The notes: generated from the sequence alone by a model not told the origin. DNA of 64,000 nucleotides from Aliiroseovarius sp. S1339 (GCF_023195695.1 NZ_JALPQG010000008.1:142195-206194); one strand, 5' to 3'. Counted from the first letter of the stretch, positions 1-8,499 are shown. Program-made: numbers and translations.

Positions 1-2
1 AA

Positions 3-455
3 GAGCCATTCGTCGCCGCAGTGCCGAAGGGCCTGATCAACAAGGGCGATCCAATACAGATACTGCGCGATCTGCCATTGGTGCAATACACCGCGCGCCA
101 TCATATGGGGCGGATGATTTCGGACCACCTTGCACGCCACAACATCCGACTGAACAACCGGTTCGAGCTAGACAGTTACCACGCCATCATGGCGATGGTG
201 GCCGCAGGTGCAGGCTGGTCGATCATCACGCCTTTGGGCTTTTTCCACGCGCACCGCTTCCGGGCGCAAACTGATCTGATCGAACTGCCCTTTGCGCCAA
301 TGACCCGGCGGATCAACCTGACAGCCCGCGAAGGGGTGCTGGGCGAGCTGCCGCAAGACATGGCCGCCCGTGCCAAGCTGATATTGAGTGAGATGATCGT
401 GGACCCTGCCGCCCAGACCTATCCTTGGCTGCGCGACAAGCTGGTACTGCTTTAA
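3..455 (+). CDS. LysR-family transcriptional regulator, C-terminal part
   Basis: The reading frame is open from the first full codon and ends with TAA at 453-455, so the gene is cut by the window edge. What remains (about 150 residues) looks like the second half of a LysR effector-binding domain: the stretch FELDSYHAIMAMVAAGAGWS followed by IITPLGF is typical of the region that closes the ligand pocket. The helix-turn-helix end lies outside the window, so neither its DNA target nor its effector can be judged. It faces the aminotransferase gene tail to tail, and the two stop codons overlap (TTTAAG at 451-456). Confidence 0.8.
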   Translation, partial: EPFVAAVPKGLINKGDPIQILRDLPLVQYTARHHMGRMISDHLARHNIRLNNRFELDSYHAIMAMVAAGAGWSIITPLGFFHAHRFRAQTDLIELPFAPMTRRINLTAREGVLGELPQDMAARAKLILSEMIVDPAAQTYPWLRDKLVLL

Positions 456-1672
456 GCAGCGTTTATTTCGGCCGTTGGGGCTTTGACCTCTGCGGCCGCG
501 GCGACAAGTGCGTCGGCAATGAAATCCAGATCAGGCTGTTTCAGGCGCACCGGAAGGCGCGTGTCACAGGCGCGCATCAGCATCGCGCGGGTTTGCGGCA
601 ACTCGCCTTGATCGCCAATAAATTTCCAGTTCCAAAAGGCACGCGCGTTGTCGGTGCTCATCCCGAAGACCTGAACCGCGACACCGCGCTGTTTGGCGGC
701 CTCTTGAAACGCCAGCGTGTCGGCGTCGCTCATTCCAACAAGGTTAAACTGGATGGAATCTGGCGCACGCGTTTCGGGGGCGAGTGGTGATGGTACGTCG
801 ATCCCTGCACTTTCGTTCAGTCTTGCGGCCACATAATCGTGGTTTCTCAACCCGTCGGTGACACGCCGCTCCAACTCCCCCAGCTGAGGGCGAATGACTG
901 CCGCCGACAGGTTTGACAGCCGTGTGTTGTAAAGCGGCAGTTGATTTTGCCAGCGCGCGAAGGCGTCGGCCAGCGCGGTCGTATTATCGCCGTGGGGTGT
1001 TTTGTGTTTCTTCCAATTGTGCTCGTAAGCGCCGGACATGATGACCGCGCGGGCGATCAGATCAGCGTCATCGGTGATCAGAATTCCCCCTTCGCCCGCG
1101 TTCAGCATCTTGTAGGACTGGAACGAGAAACAGCCGATCTTCCCAATCGTGCCGATCTTGCGCCCGTGCCACAACGTGCCCAGCGAATGGGCGGCGTCCT
1201 CGATCACCGGCACACCGCGCGCATCACACAGCGCCATGATCGCATCCATGTCTGAGGTATGGCCGCGCATGTGGCTGATGATGACCGCCTTGATGTCGTC
1301 TGTTAGCTTGGCCTCGAAATCGGCCATATCGATGCGATAATTGTCTTTCACATCTACCAGCACTGGTTGGCAATCCGCGTGGACGACCGAACTGGGCACA
1401 GCCGCAAAGGTGAACGCCGGGACCAAAACCTTGGCGTCGCGGGGCAGGTCCAGCGCCTTCAGCGACAAAAACAGCGCCGCCGAGCAACTGGCCACGGCCA
1501 GCGCGTATTTCGCGCCCATAAGGTTGGCAAATTCGGCCTCTAGCAGGCTGACCGGCGCGTCGTCTGCAGCGGTATAGCGAAACAGGTCGCCGGATTGCAA
1601 AAGCCGGTCAATTTCGGCGCGGGCGGCTTCGGGGATGGGTTCTGCGTCATAGACGTTGGGGGCAAGGGTCAA
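452..1672 (-). CDS. DegT/DnrJ/EryC1/StrS-family PLP aminotransferase
   Basis: This 406-residue protein has the fold-type I aminotransferase layout of sugar and cyclitol aminotransferases. The PLP-ring aspartate sits in VIEDAAHS (about residue 157) and the Schiff-base lysine is expected in SFQSYKMLNAGEGG (about residue 187). I place the start at a TTG (1672-1670): AGGAG lies seven bases upstream, and no in-frame ATG lies near the N terminus. Family members usually aminate keto-sugars for surface polysaccharides or antibiotics, but the neighbours are amino-acid transport and gamma-glutamyl enzymes, so the substrate is open. It runs in the same direction as the GS-amidotransferase-ABC genes but is separated from them by a strong hairpin, so it is probably a separate transcript. 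Confidence 0.85.
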   Translation of the reverse strand: MTLAPNVYDAEPIPEAARAEIDRLLQSGDLFRYTAADDAPVSLLEAEFANLMGAKYALAVASCSAALFLSLKALDLPRDAKVLVPAFTFAAVPSSVVHADCQPVLVDVKDNYRIDMADFEAKLTDDIKAVIISHMRGHTSDMDAIMALCDARGVPVIEDAAHSLGTLWHGRKIGTIGKIGCFSFQSYKMLNAGEGGILITDDADLIARAVIMSGAYEHNWKKHKTPHGDNTTALADAFARWQNQLPLYNTRLSNLSAAVIRPQLGELERRVTDGLRNHDYVAARLNESAGIDVPSPLAPETRAPDSIQFNLVGMSDADTLAFQEAAKQRGVAVQVFGMSTDNARAFWNWKFIGDQGELPQTRAMLMRACDTRLPVRLKQPDLDFIADALVAAAAEVKAPTAEINAA

Positions 1673-1799
1673 AATCCGGCTCCTGCTCTTGTGGACGAGA
1701 ATCGGAATTATTTCGATTTTCCGAAACTCTTCTTCGGAGAATCCGTAAATGACTCCACCGCAAAAAACCAGAGGAATGTTGGTGACGGCCCGTGCATTA

Positions 1800-1843
1800 A
1801 CGGAACCCGCCGACGCAAATAGTTATGCGTCGGCGGGTTCCGT
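1800..1843 (-). terminator. Perfect 18-bp hairpin downstream of the GS-family gene
   Basis: ACGGAACCCGCCGACGCA (1800-1817) and its exact complement at 1826-1843 form an 18-bp stem with an 8-base loop, starting 10 bases after the stop codon at 1854. The minus-strand continuation has no real T run, so it may act as a 3'-end-stabilising hairpin or Rho-assisted end as much as a textbook intrinsic terminator. Confidence 0.65.
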
Positions 1844-1853
1844 TCACAGAAGC

Positions 1854-3233
1854 TTAGACGTTCAGCAGCAGATGTTCGCGTTCCCAAGGGCTGATGACTT
1901 GCAGGAATTCATCATATTCCGTGCGTTTCACGATCGAGTAGACGCGGGCGAATTCCGGTCCAAGCACCTCGTGCATTTTCTTGGCCTCGTCGAACAGGTC
2001 AAGCGCGTAGCCTTGGTCGCGGGGAATATCCTCTTCGCCCTCATAGGCGTCGCCTTTAAACTGTGCGGTTGGGCGTTTTTCTTCGATCAGGCCCAGATAT
2101 CCGGCGGCAAGGCTGGCGGCGATGCCTAGATATGGGTTGCAATCCATCCCAGCGATCCGGTTTTCCACTCGCCGCGCCTTGGGCGAGGACAGAGGCACGC
2201 GGATACCTGTCGTGCGGTTGTCACGCGCCCATTCAAGATTGATGGGGGCGGCGTTGTCCTTTACGTAACGGCGGTAGCTATTCACGTAAGGTGCCAACAC
2301 GGCCACCACGCTGGGCAGGTGATTTTGCATTCCCGCGATGAAATGGAAGAACGCGTCTCGGTCGCCGCCTTGCGGACCCGAGAAGATGTTTTCGCCCGTT
2401 TCTCTGTCCAACACCGAATGGTGGATGTGCATGGCCGAGCCGGGTTCTTCAGCGATCGGCTTGGCCATGAACGTGGCAAAGCAATCGTGGCGCAATGCAG
2501 CCTCGCGGATTAGGCGTTTGAAATAGAACACTTCGTCAGCCAGTTTAATCGGGTCGCCGTGGATCAGGTTGATCTCAAGCTGGCCTGCACCACCTTCTTG
2601 GGTGATGCCGTCGATTTCAAACCCTTGCGCTTCGGCGAAATCATAGATGTCGTCGATCACTGGCCCAAATTCATCGACTGCCGTCATCGAGTACGCCTGA
2701 CGCGCCGCCGCAGGGCGACCCGAGCGGCCCATCATCGGTTTGATTTTCTCGGCCGGGTCGATGTTGCGCGCGACAAGATAAAACTCCATCTCGGGCGCGA
2801 CCACGGGTTCCCAACCCTTGGCGTGATAAAGGCCAACAACACGTTTCAAGACATTTCGCGGGCTGAATGGAATGGGCTGGTCGTTGCGGTCGAACGCATC
2901 GTGGATCACCTGAAGGGTCCAGTCGCCGGTCCAAGGCGCGGCCGTGGCCGTCGACATATCGGGGACCAGGGTCATATCACGTTCGATGAAGCCTTCTTCG
3001 CCCGCCGCTTCGCCCCAGTCACCTGTGATGGTCTGATAGAACACGCTGTCGGGCAGGTGAAAATAGTCCTGACGCATGAATTTGCGGGCGGGCACGGCCT
3101 TGCCGCGCGCAATACCGGGCAGGTCCGAGATGATGCATTCGACCTCGTCCAGCCGTTTGCCGTCCAGATAGTCCTGCGCGGCCTCGGGCAGGGCTTTCAT
3201 CCAGGCATTGGTCTCTGCTTTCAACTTGTCCAT
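1854..3233 (-). CDS. Glutamine synthetase family protein (gamma-glutamyl-amine/amino-acid ligase type)
   Basis: A 459-residue member of the glutamine synthetase superfamily. The N-terminal beta-grasp domain (about residues 18-110) is followed by the catalytic domain with the glutamate-binding MEFYLV strand (about 145), a nucleotide-pocket motif PGSAMHIHHS (about 270) and an arginine-rich RVPLSSPKARRVENR loop (about 345). It resembles the PuuA-type gamma-glutamylpolyamine synthetases more than GlnA, so I infer ATP-dependent gamma-glutamylation of an amine or amino acid. A longer frame continues upstream, but the ATG at 3233 overlaps the amidotransferase stop by one base (TAATG), which supports this start and translational coupling. 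It is the last gene of the ABC-transporter operon. Confidence 0.88.
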   Translation of the reverse strand: MDKLKAETNAWMKALPEAAQDYLDGKRLDEVECIISDLPGIARGKAVPARKFMRQDYFHLPDSVFYQTITGDWGEAAGEEGFIERDMTLVPDMSTATAAPWTGDWTLQVIHDAFDRNDQPIPFSPRNVLKRVVGLYHAKGWEPVVAPEMEFYLVARNIDPAEKIKPMMGRSGRPAAARQAYSMTAVDEFGPVIDDIYDFAEAQGFEIDGITQEGGAGQLEINLIHGDPIKLADEVFYFKRLIREAALRHDCFATFMAKPIAEEPGSAMHIHHSVLDRETGENIFSGPQGGDRDAFFHFIAGMQNHLPSVVAVLAPYVNSYRRYVKDNAAPINLEWARDNRTTGIRVPLSSPKARRVENRIAGMDCNPYLGIAASLAAGYLGLIEEKRPTAQFKGDAYEGEEDIPRDQGYALDLFDEAKKMHEVLGPEFARVYSIVKRTEYDEFLQVISPWEREHLLLNV

Positions 3234-3913
3234 TACCTGTCCCCTTTGTTCAGGATATCTGCCATTTGATTTGCGAATTTCTGGGCGTCGATGACCTGCG
3301 CCAGACCATCCTCGGCCTTTGCCAGAATATCTTCTGATATATTGCCGCGACCGCGGTATTTGATCAAAGCGTCGATCATCTGCGCGGTGAATTCCGGGTG
3401 AGGCTGGATCGTCATGATCTTGTCTCCGATCATCAGCCCTGCATTTTCGCAAAACTCGTTGGAGGCAAAGACGCGCGCGCCCTCGGGCAATTCAACCACC
3501 TGATCTTGATGCCAAGCATTCAGCGCGATTTTTTCGCCGTTGATGTCATAGACCTGACGCCCCACAGCCCAGCCGCCATCAAACTTCTGCACCTTGCCGC
3601 CAAGGGCTTGCGCGATGATCTGGTGGCCAAAGCACACACCCACAAGCGGCAGGTTCGCGTCGCGAATTTGGCGAACCAGTTCTTCCAGCGGCGCGATCCA
3701 GTCGTGATCTTCATAAGCGCCGTGTTTTGAGCCTGTGATCAGCCAGCCATCTGCTGCATCGGGTCCGTCGGGGAAAAGACCATCCACCACACTGTAGGTC
3801 GTAAAGTCATAGCCATGCCCGTCCAGAAGGCGGGTGAACATCTGGCCGTAATCGCCAAGATCATCGCGCACTTCGTCAGGGGAATGGCCGGTTTGAAGGA
3901 TACCGATCCGCAT
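3233..3913 (-). CDS. Class I glutamine amidotransferase (GMP-synthase-like domain)
   Basis: A 226-residue stand-alone GATase1 domain. The nucleophile elbow is GVCFGHQ (Cys at about residue 92) and the His-Glu pair lies in IQPHPEF (about 175), so the catalytic triad is complete. It hydrolyses a gamma-glutamyl amide bond. Its coupling (TAATG) to a GS-family gamma-glutamyl ligase suggests the two make and break a gamma-glutamyl intermediate, as PuuA and PuuD do in putrescine breakdown, although the nucleophile motif is closer to GuaA than to PuuD. The start ATG has GGTGA three bases upstream and a 14-bp palindrome 9 bases further up. The actual substrate is not shown by the sequence. Confidence 0.87.
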   Translation of the reverse strand: MRIGILQTGHSPDEVRDDLGDYGQMFTRLLDGHGYDFTTYSVVDGLFPDGPDAADGWLITGSKHGAYEDHDWIAPLEELVRQIRDANLPLVGVCFGHQIIAQALGGKVQKFDGGWAVGRQVYDINGEKIALNAWHQDQVVELPEGARVFASNEFCENAGLMIGDKIMTIQPHPEFTAQMIDALIKYRGRGNISEDILAKAEDGLAQVIDAQKFANQMADILNKGDR

Positions 3914-3922
3914 GAATCACCA

Positions 3923-3936
3923 AATTTGATCAAATT
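3923..3936. promoter_or_regulatory. 14-bp perfect palindrome, candidate operator
   Basis: AATTTGATCAAATT lies 10-23 bases upstream of the amidotransferase start codon, inside the 149-base gap after the permease genes. It is AT-rich in a GC-rich context. A repressor bound here would control the amidotransferase-GS pair separately from the transporter. I do not recognise the cognate regulator. Confidence 0.4.
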
Positions 3937-4062
3937 ATGAGTTGGACCCTAGCCGAGCCGTTCGACCGGGGCAAGGGGGCAAATCTGCTGACCGGGTTAT
4001 GCGGCTGGCAGGACTGCGCGGTCGCTTTTTTATAGATGGTGGCGTCGGCCCGTGGAACAACG

Positions 4063-4869
4063 TTACCGCATCATCGTGCGCATGAAGCCGGGTCTGCGGA
4101 TGACGGCTTGCGGCAAGTGCCGGTTCAGCCGTTTCCCGATTGTCCCGAAAATCGTGATCACCACCAGCGTCAACAGGATGAAGAAACCTGCCAGAATGGG
4201 ATAAGGGATGAACGGGTTGAAGGTTTTGTCGGCAAAGTAGCTTGCATAATATAGCGCGTCGCCCCGTTGCGCCCACACCGGAAAGCCCGAGAAGAAGACC
4301 AGCGCGGTGGCGTGGAACAGAAAGATAGCCTCGTTCGTATAGGCGGGCCAAGCCAGGCGCAGCATCGACGGCCAGACGATCCGCGTGAACCGCGTGCGCC
4401 CGGTTATGCCATAGGCGTCCGCAGCCTCAAGATCGCCCTTCGGGATCGACTGAAGTGCGCCGTAAAAGATTTCGGCGGTGTAGGCTGTGGTGTTCAGGAA
4501 CAATACCAGCGTCGCACCCAACCAAGCCGAGGTGAACGGCGCAAAAAACGGAAAGCTTTGCTTCAACACGACGAAAACCGCATAGGCAAAGAACATCTGG
4601 ATAAACAGGGGCGATCCGCGAAACACGTAGATAAAAAATTCAGCAGGCTTGCGCAGCCACGCGTTCTGGCTGTTCTTGGCCAGTGCCATACCGGTCGCCG
4701 CAAAAAAGCCAAAGACAATGGCAATCAGGCCGAAATAGATGTTCCAGATCATGCCCGAGCCGATCAACGTCACCTGTTCGCACAGGGTGAAATCCTCGCG
4801 CGGAAGCAGCCGTTCGCCGATGCCGAGCGACCGGAGCGCATAGTCCTGAACGGTTTGAAGGCAACTCAT
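4063..4869 (-). CDS. Polar amino-acid ABC transporter permease (HisM/GlnP type)
   Basis: A 268-residue inner-membrane permease with about five hydrophobic segments. It has the EAA-loop signature of importers, EAADAYGITGRTRFTRIVWPS (roughly residues 147-167), where the ATPase docks, and the early RGSPLFIQMFF motif (about residue 84) of the His/Glu/Asp/Arg permease family. Its ATG lies within the end of the preceding permease gene (overlap 4866-4869, ATGA), so the two are translationally coupled and presumably form a heterodimeric pore. Confidence 0.92.
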   Translation of the reverse strand: MSCLQTVQDYALRSLGIGERLLPREDFTLCEQVTLIGSGMIWNIYFGLIAIVFGFFAATGMALAKNSQNAWLRKPAEFFIYVFRGSPLFIQMFFAYAVFVVLKQSFPFFAPFTSAWLGATLVLFLNTTAYTAEIFYGALQSIPKGDLEAADAYGITGRTRFTRIVWPSMLRLAWPAYTNEAIFLFHATALVFFSGFPVWAQRGDALYYASYFADKTFNPFIPYPILAGFFILLTLVVITIFGTIGKRLNRHLPQAVIRRPGFMRTMMR

Positions 4870-5750
4870 TGGGCAGCCTTTCGTTGCGCTTCGCCAGCAG
4901 CGGTGGCCTGACCGTGCGACAGGCGGCGCGAGATGCGTTTGAACACGCGTTCGCTGATCGATGTCAGCATCAGATAGAACACGAGTAGCGCGAAGAAATA
5001 GATCGCGTGCCAGTTGCCATGCGGATATTCAGTAAACCTCGCGGTCTTCAACCCGCCAAGCTCCTTCGCCCAATAGACGATATCCTCGACCCCCAAAAGG
5101 AACAAAAGCGGCGTGGCTTTGACGAGGATCATCCACAGGTTAGACAGGCCGGGCAGGGCGTAGATCCACATCTGCGGCACGAGGATGCGCCAAAAGGTCT
5201 GGCGCTGGTTCATGCCATAAGCTTCAGCGGTTTCAAGCTGGGCACGGGGCACAGCCCGCATCGCGCCATACAGCACATTGGCCGCAAACGCGCCGAACAC
5301 GATGGCAAAGGTCAGCACCGCGAGCGAAAAGCCATAGGCCTCGTGCATCCACTGGGGGCTTGTCGACAGGGGCAGTTTGGCCTGTGTGCAGACCACGAAG
5401 TCGCTGCCTTGGCGGATCGGCTCGGACCAATCGGGGCATTTAACTTTGTGGCGCAGATATTCAAACGCCTGATCCAGAGCGATCACGAAAAACATAAAAA
5501 ACGCAATGTCGGGCACGCCGCGCACAATCGCCGTATAGGTCTTGCCCAGCAGGCTCAGCGGCAAGAACCGTGACCGCGCGGCGGCGGCACCGGCAAAACC
5601 GAACATCAGCGCCACCGGCGCGGTGATCAACAACAGCACAATCACCGTCAGGAAGGACGCGTAAAAGCCCATGTGCTTCCCAGTGGTCAGGTAGCAGCTG
5701 AGCCAGCTAAAGCCCTCAAGCGTTGACGGATCGGTGCAGTAGGAAAACAT
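4866..5750 (-). CDS. Polar amino-acid ABC transporter permease (HisQ type)
   Basis: A 294-residue permease with the family motif RGVPDIAFFMFF (about residue 75) and the EAA loop ETAEAYGMNQRQTFWRILVP (about 178-197). It is longer than HisQ (about 230 residues). The extra length includes a loop of about 45 residues between membrane segments with two cysteines (KCPDW and VVCTQ), probably periplasmic and possibly disulphide-linked. It pairs with the following permease and is separated from the binding-protein gene by an intrinsic terminator at 5808-5840. Confidence 0.92.
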   Translation of the reverse strand: MFSYCTDPSTLEGFSWLSCYLTTGKHMGFYASFLTVIVLLLITAPVALMFGFAGAAAARSRFLPLSLLGKTYTAIVRGVPDIAFFMFFVIALDQAFEYLRHKVKCPDWSEPIRQGSDFVVCTQAKLPLSTSPQWMHEAYGFSLAVLTFAIVFGAFAANVLYGAMRAVPRAQLETAEAYGMNQRQTFWRILVPQMWIYALPGLSNLWMILVKATPLLFLLGVEDIVYWAKELGGLKTARFTEYPHGNWHAIYFFALLVFYLMLTSISERVFKRISRRLSHGQATAAGEAQRKAAQ

Positions 5751-5807
5751 TGCGGATACCGGTTGGAAATCAGGCCACGCCGGACGGACGGTGTCAGTTC
5801 GGGTGGC

Positions 5808-5840
5808 AAAAAAGGCCCGCGCGGCAGTTGAGCGCGGGCC
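5808..5840 (-). terminator. Intrinsic terminator/attenuator inside the ABC operon
   Basis: GGCCCGCGC (5814-5822) pairs with GCGCGGGCC (5832-5840) around a 9-base loop. On the minus strand the stem is followed by six Ts (5813-5808). It starts 12 bases after the binding-protein stop codon and before the permease genes. Partial termination would give excess binding protein over membrane components, a common arrangement in ABC import operons. Confidence 0.75.
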
Positions 5841-5851
5841 AAAAGATCAGT

Positions 5852-6574
5852 TTAAAACTGCGAGGAGACTTCCCACTTGGCAATCAACTCGTTCAACGTG
5901 CCGTCGTCCTTCATGGACTGGATGGCTTTGTCGAACATGTCGCGCATGTCCGCATCGCTTTCGCGAAAGCCCATGCCGACGCCGCCGCCGATGGCTTCCA
6001 TCCGCTCCAACATCACCAGCCCGTCCGAGCCGACCATCGTATCAAGGAAGCTTTTGTCGGCCAGAACCGCATCAGCTTCGCCGCTTTTCACAGCGGCTAC
6101 GGTTTCTTCGGGGGTCGGGAATTCGACAAGGGTCCAACCCTGTTGGGCCACAAACGCGGCTTGAATGGTGGTCGCCTGCGCGGCCACAACAGCCGATGCC
6201 GGGTCAACGTCAGTCGACATGGCAAGGTAAGCCGAGGGGTCTGGCGGGGTGTAGGGCTGAGTGAAGTCAATCACTTCGTCACGTTCGTCGGTGATCGACA
6301 TGCCTGCGATGATGGCATCATAGTTGCCCGACACGAGGTTAGGGATGATCGAGTCCCATTCGTTTTTGACCCATTCACAGGTCATTTCAGCGCGTTTGCA
6401 AAGCTCGTCGCCCAATTCGCGCTCGAAGCCGTCAATCTCGCCGGCGTCGTTGACAAAGTTCCACGGAGCATAGGCGCCTTCGGTGCCCAGACGCACGGTC
6501 TTGCCGTGGTTGTCGGCCATCGCGAAGCCTGCCGTGACCGCAAGCGCTGCGGTCGAAAGGATCAGCTTTTTCAT
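5852..6574 (-). CDS. Periplasmic polar amino-acid binding protein of an ABC transporter
   Basis: A 240-residue protein with a clear signal peptide (KK, hydrophobic core, cleavage expected after AMA at about residue 19). The mature part is a family 3 solute-binding protein: GTEGAYAPWNF at the start of lobe 1, GFERELGDELCKR, then the ligand-contact region MSITDERDEVIDFTQPY (about residue 92). These features match the Lys/Arg/Orn/His-binding group, but the exact ligand cannot be read off. AAGGGAG lies seven bases before the ATG. A terminator directly follows, which would raise its level over the permeases. Confidence 0.9.
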   Translation of the reverse strand: MKKLILSTAALAVTAGFAMADNHGKTVRLGTEGAYAPWNFVNDAGEIDGFERELGDELCKRAEMTCEWVKNEWDSIIPNLVSGNYDAIIAGMSITDERDEVIDFTQPYTPPDPSAYLAMSTDVDPASAVVAAQATTIQAAFVAQQGWTLVEFPTPEETVAAVKSGEADAVLADKSFLDTMVGSDGLVMLERMEAIGGGVGMGFRESDADMRDMFDKAIQSMKDDGTLNELIAKWEVSSQF

Positions 6575-6619
6575 TAGTTAACTCCCTTTGAGTGTTGGTT
6601 GATTGTTTGATTATGCAAG

Positions 6620-7423
6620 TCAGCCCGGTTGGGTGGCCGACAGGAACTGTTGAAGTCGCTCGCTTTTTGGCGACCCGAACAGCGTTTCGGGGGGGCCTTC
6701 TTCTTCAATAAGACCCTGATGTAGAAAAATGGTATGATCGGATACGTCAGCCGCCAAGCGCATATCGTGGGTGACGATTACCATGGTGCGCCCCTCTGAC
6801 GCCAAATCCTTAATGACCTTGACCACCTCTTGTTCCAGCTCCGGATCAAGCGCCGAAGTCGGCTCGTCAAACAACAGCGCTTTGGGCTCCATGCACAACG
6901 CGCGCGCAATGGCGGCGCGTTGTTGCTGCCCACCGGACAGTTGTGCGGGCCAGACATCGCATTTGTCGCCAATGCCAACTTTCGCCAGATAGGCGCGGGC
7001 CTTTTCTTCGACTTCCGCCTTGTCGCGACCCAGCACCGTGACCGGCGCTTCCATCACGTTTTGCAGGATGGTCATATGGGACCAGAGGTTAAACTGTTGA
7101 AATACCATCGAAAGGTTGGTGCGAATACGGGTGACCTGTGCGCGGTCGGACGGGTGGCGATGCAACGCATGGCCGCGCCATGTAATCGGCTCGCCTTCAA
7201 AAATCACGTCCCCCTGCTGGCTGTCTTCAAGCAAGTTCGCGCAACGCAGCAGTGTTGACTTGCCCGACCCCGAAGACCCGATCAGCGACACGACGTGCCC
7301 ACGTTCGGCCACCAGATCGACGCCTTTCAAAACCTCAAGCGCCCCATAACTTTTATGGAGATCGCGGATTTCGATGACGGGCGTTGCTGTGGTGGGGCTT
7401 TGGGCAGCTTTGTCTAGTGGCAC
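6620..7423 (-). CDS. Polar amino-acid ABC transporter ATP-binding protein (HisP/GlnQ type)
   Basis: A 267-residue ATPase, the first gene of the operon. Walker A is GSSGSGKSTLLR (about residue 52), the Q loop FQQFNLW (about 110), the signature LSGGQQQRAAIARAL (about 163-177), Walker B LLFDEPTSALD (about 183-193), and the switch histidine lies in VTHDMRLA. The stretch with CANLLEDSQQGDVIFEGE is typical of the polar amino-acid uptake family. It powers the two permeases encoded downstream. Confidence 0.93.
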   Translation of the reverse strand: MPLDKAAQSPTTATPVIEIRDLHKSYGALEVLKGVDLVAERGHVVSLIGSSGSGKSTLLRCANLLEDSQQGDVIFEGEPITWRGHALHRHPSDRAQVTRIRTNLSMVFQQFNLWSHMTILQNVMEAPVTVLGRDKAEVEEKARAYLAKVGIGDKCDVWPAQLSGGQQQRAAIARALCMEPKALLFDEPTSALDPELEQEVVKVIKDLASEGRTMVIVTHDMRLAADVSDHTIFLHQGLIEEEGPPETLFGSPKSERLQQFLSATQPG

Positions 7424-7688
7424 GTATGAACCTAGTGGTGAAACAAATGGTGTGACAACGGAGTAGGGCGCATATTTACCTGAAATGCAACGGCGAAAAG
7501 GCGGGGAAGTTGCGTAAATCTGGGCGGATCGGCGGTTCAGCGGTCATATTGCGCAGTGCTAAGTGCTGCCCGCGCGCATGAGTGGAAGCCGAGGATGGCG
7601 ACGCCCGCGGGCTGGTATCAGCGGCGCTTGTCTCCGGATTCACGGGCGCTCCCATCGCGGCGCAGAGGGCGATAACCAAGCTATTGAA

Positions 7689-8144
7689 TCAGCCAGCGCC
7701 ACCGTTCATGGCCTTGGCCGCGCGCAGGCGTGCTTCGTTGCTTTGAAGGTCCGTGATGCCCAGAAAACGCGGGATCATCCGCATCAATGCGTCCTCTTCC
7801 GCCGTGCGCACGCCGTCGGCCAGCACGACAGACCAAGCGGCTTCGATCACCGCGATGCGGTCATCAAGTCGGACGCCGTCTTTGACCGCATTGGTAAAGC
7901 GCACAGTGTCGGGCGCGGCGGCCTCGACCTCTTCCGCCTCGTGCAAAAGGGCGACCGCGGCGTCGGGCGTCAACCCATAGCGTTTGGACAGAATGCGGGT
8001 GATCTCGTCGATTTCACTCGCGCCATAAGCGTGGTCTGAACGGGCAAGCCGCACCAGGATGGCGGTGATCGCAAGACGCGCGTCATCGTCCCCCAGCGGG
8101 GCGGGATCAGGTTGCGTCAGTTTGGTCAAAAGAGCTCGGATCAT
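7689..8144 (-). CDS. TerB-family (tellurite-resistance-like) protein
   Basis: A 151-residue, mostly helical acidic protein of the TerB/DjlA N-terminal family: LAITAILVRLARSDHAYGASEIDEI in the first half and a second repeat-like helix VIEAAWSVVLADGVRTAEED with the acidic residues thought to bind metal in this fold. Stand-alone TerB-like proteins of this size are common in Rhodobacterales; a role in tellurite resistance is not implied without the ter operon. The 265 bases between its upstream neighbour (the ABC ATPase start at 7423) and its stop hold no supported gene. Confidence 0.8.
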   Translation of the reverse strand: MIRALLTKLTQPDPAPLGDDDARLAITAILVRLARSDHAYGASEIDEITRILSKRYGLTPDAAVALLHEAEEVEAAAPDTVRFTNAVKDGVRLDDRIAVIEAAWSVVLADGVRTAEEDALMRMIPRFLGITDLQSNEARLRAAKAMNGGAG

Positions 8145-8205
8145 CAGGGATATCTACGTGCGTTTTAAGAAAATGTCAGGAGTCAGAGGACTTACGAGCG
8201 ATCAC

Positions 8206-8499
8206 TTAGCCGTCATATCCACCGATAATGATCAAATCGCAGATCGCAGCAGGTTCGCGGAACGCCTTCGCCGCTTGGTATTCATCGCTGTCATAACAGG
8301 TTTGGGCGGCTTCAAGGCTTGGAAATTCGATCACGACATTGCGCGTGCGGCTGGTGCCTTCGCGCGCGTCAAATGCACCGCCGCGTACCAAAAATCGCGC
8401 GCCGAACGTGGCGAACGGCGCAGCATTGGCGGCGATGTATTTCTGATAAGCGGCGTCGTCGCTGACGTCGACCCGTCCGATCCAGTAACCTTTGGGCAT
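8206..8499 (-). CDS. DUF1330 family protein
   Basis: A 97-residue ferredoxin-like (dimeric alpha-beta barrel) protein: MPKGYWIGRVDV at the N terminus, then the Y-x-KYIAANAAPFATFGARFLVRGG core and VIEFPSLEAAQTCYDSDEYQAA, which define DUF1330. The frame extends seven codons further to a TTG overlapping the previous stop. I prefer the ATG at 8499 because GAGG lies five bases upstream and family members begin with MPKGYW. It is the fourth gene downstream of secG (pyrG, an exported protein, then this). The biochemical role is unknown. Confidence 0.85.
   Translation of the reverse strand: MPKGYWIGRVDVSDDAAYQKYIAANAAPFATFGARFLVRGGAFDAREGTSRTRNVVIEFPSLEAAQTCYDSDEYQAAKAFREPAAICDLIIIGGYDG

Noticed and set aside
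3935..4351. 138-residue frame overlapping the HisM-type permease gene in another frame
   Set aside because: Overlaps the permease 3' end in a different frame on the same strand; composition and lack of motifs mark it as a shadow.
7476..7679. 67-residue minus-strand frame between the ABC ATPase and the TerB gene
   Set aside because: No ribosome site, Ala/Pro/Ser-rich low-complexity sequence and no recognisable family.
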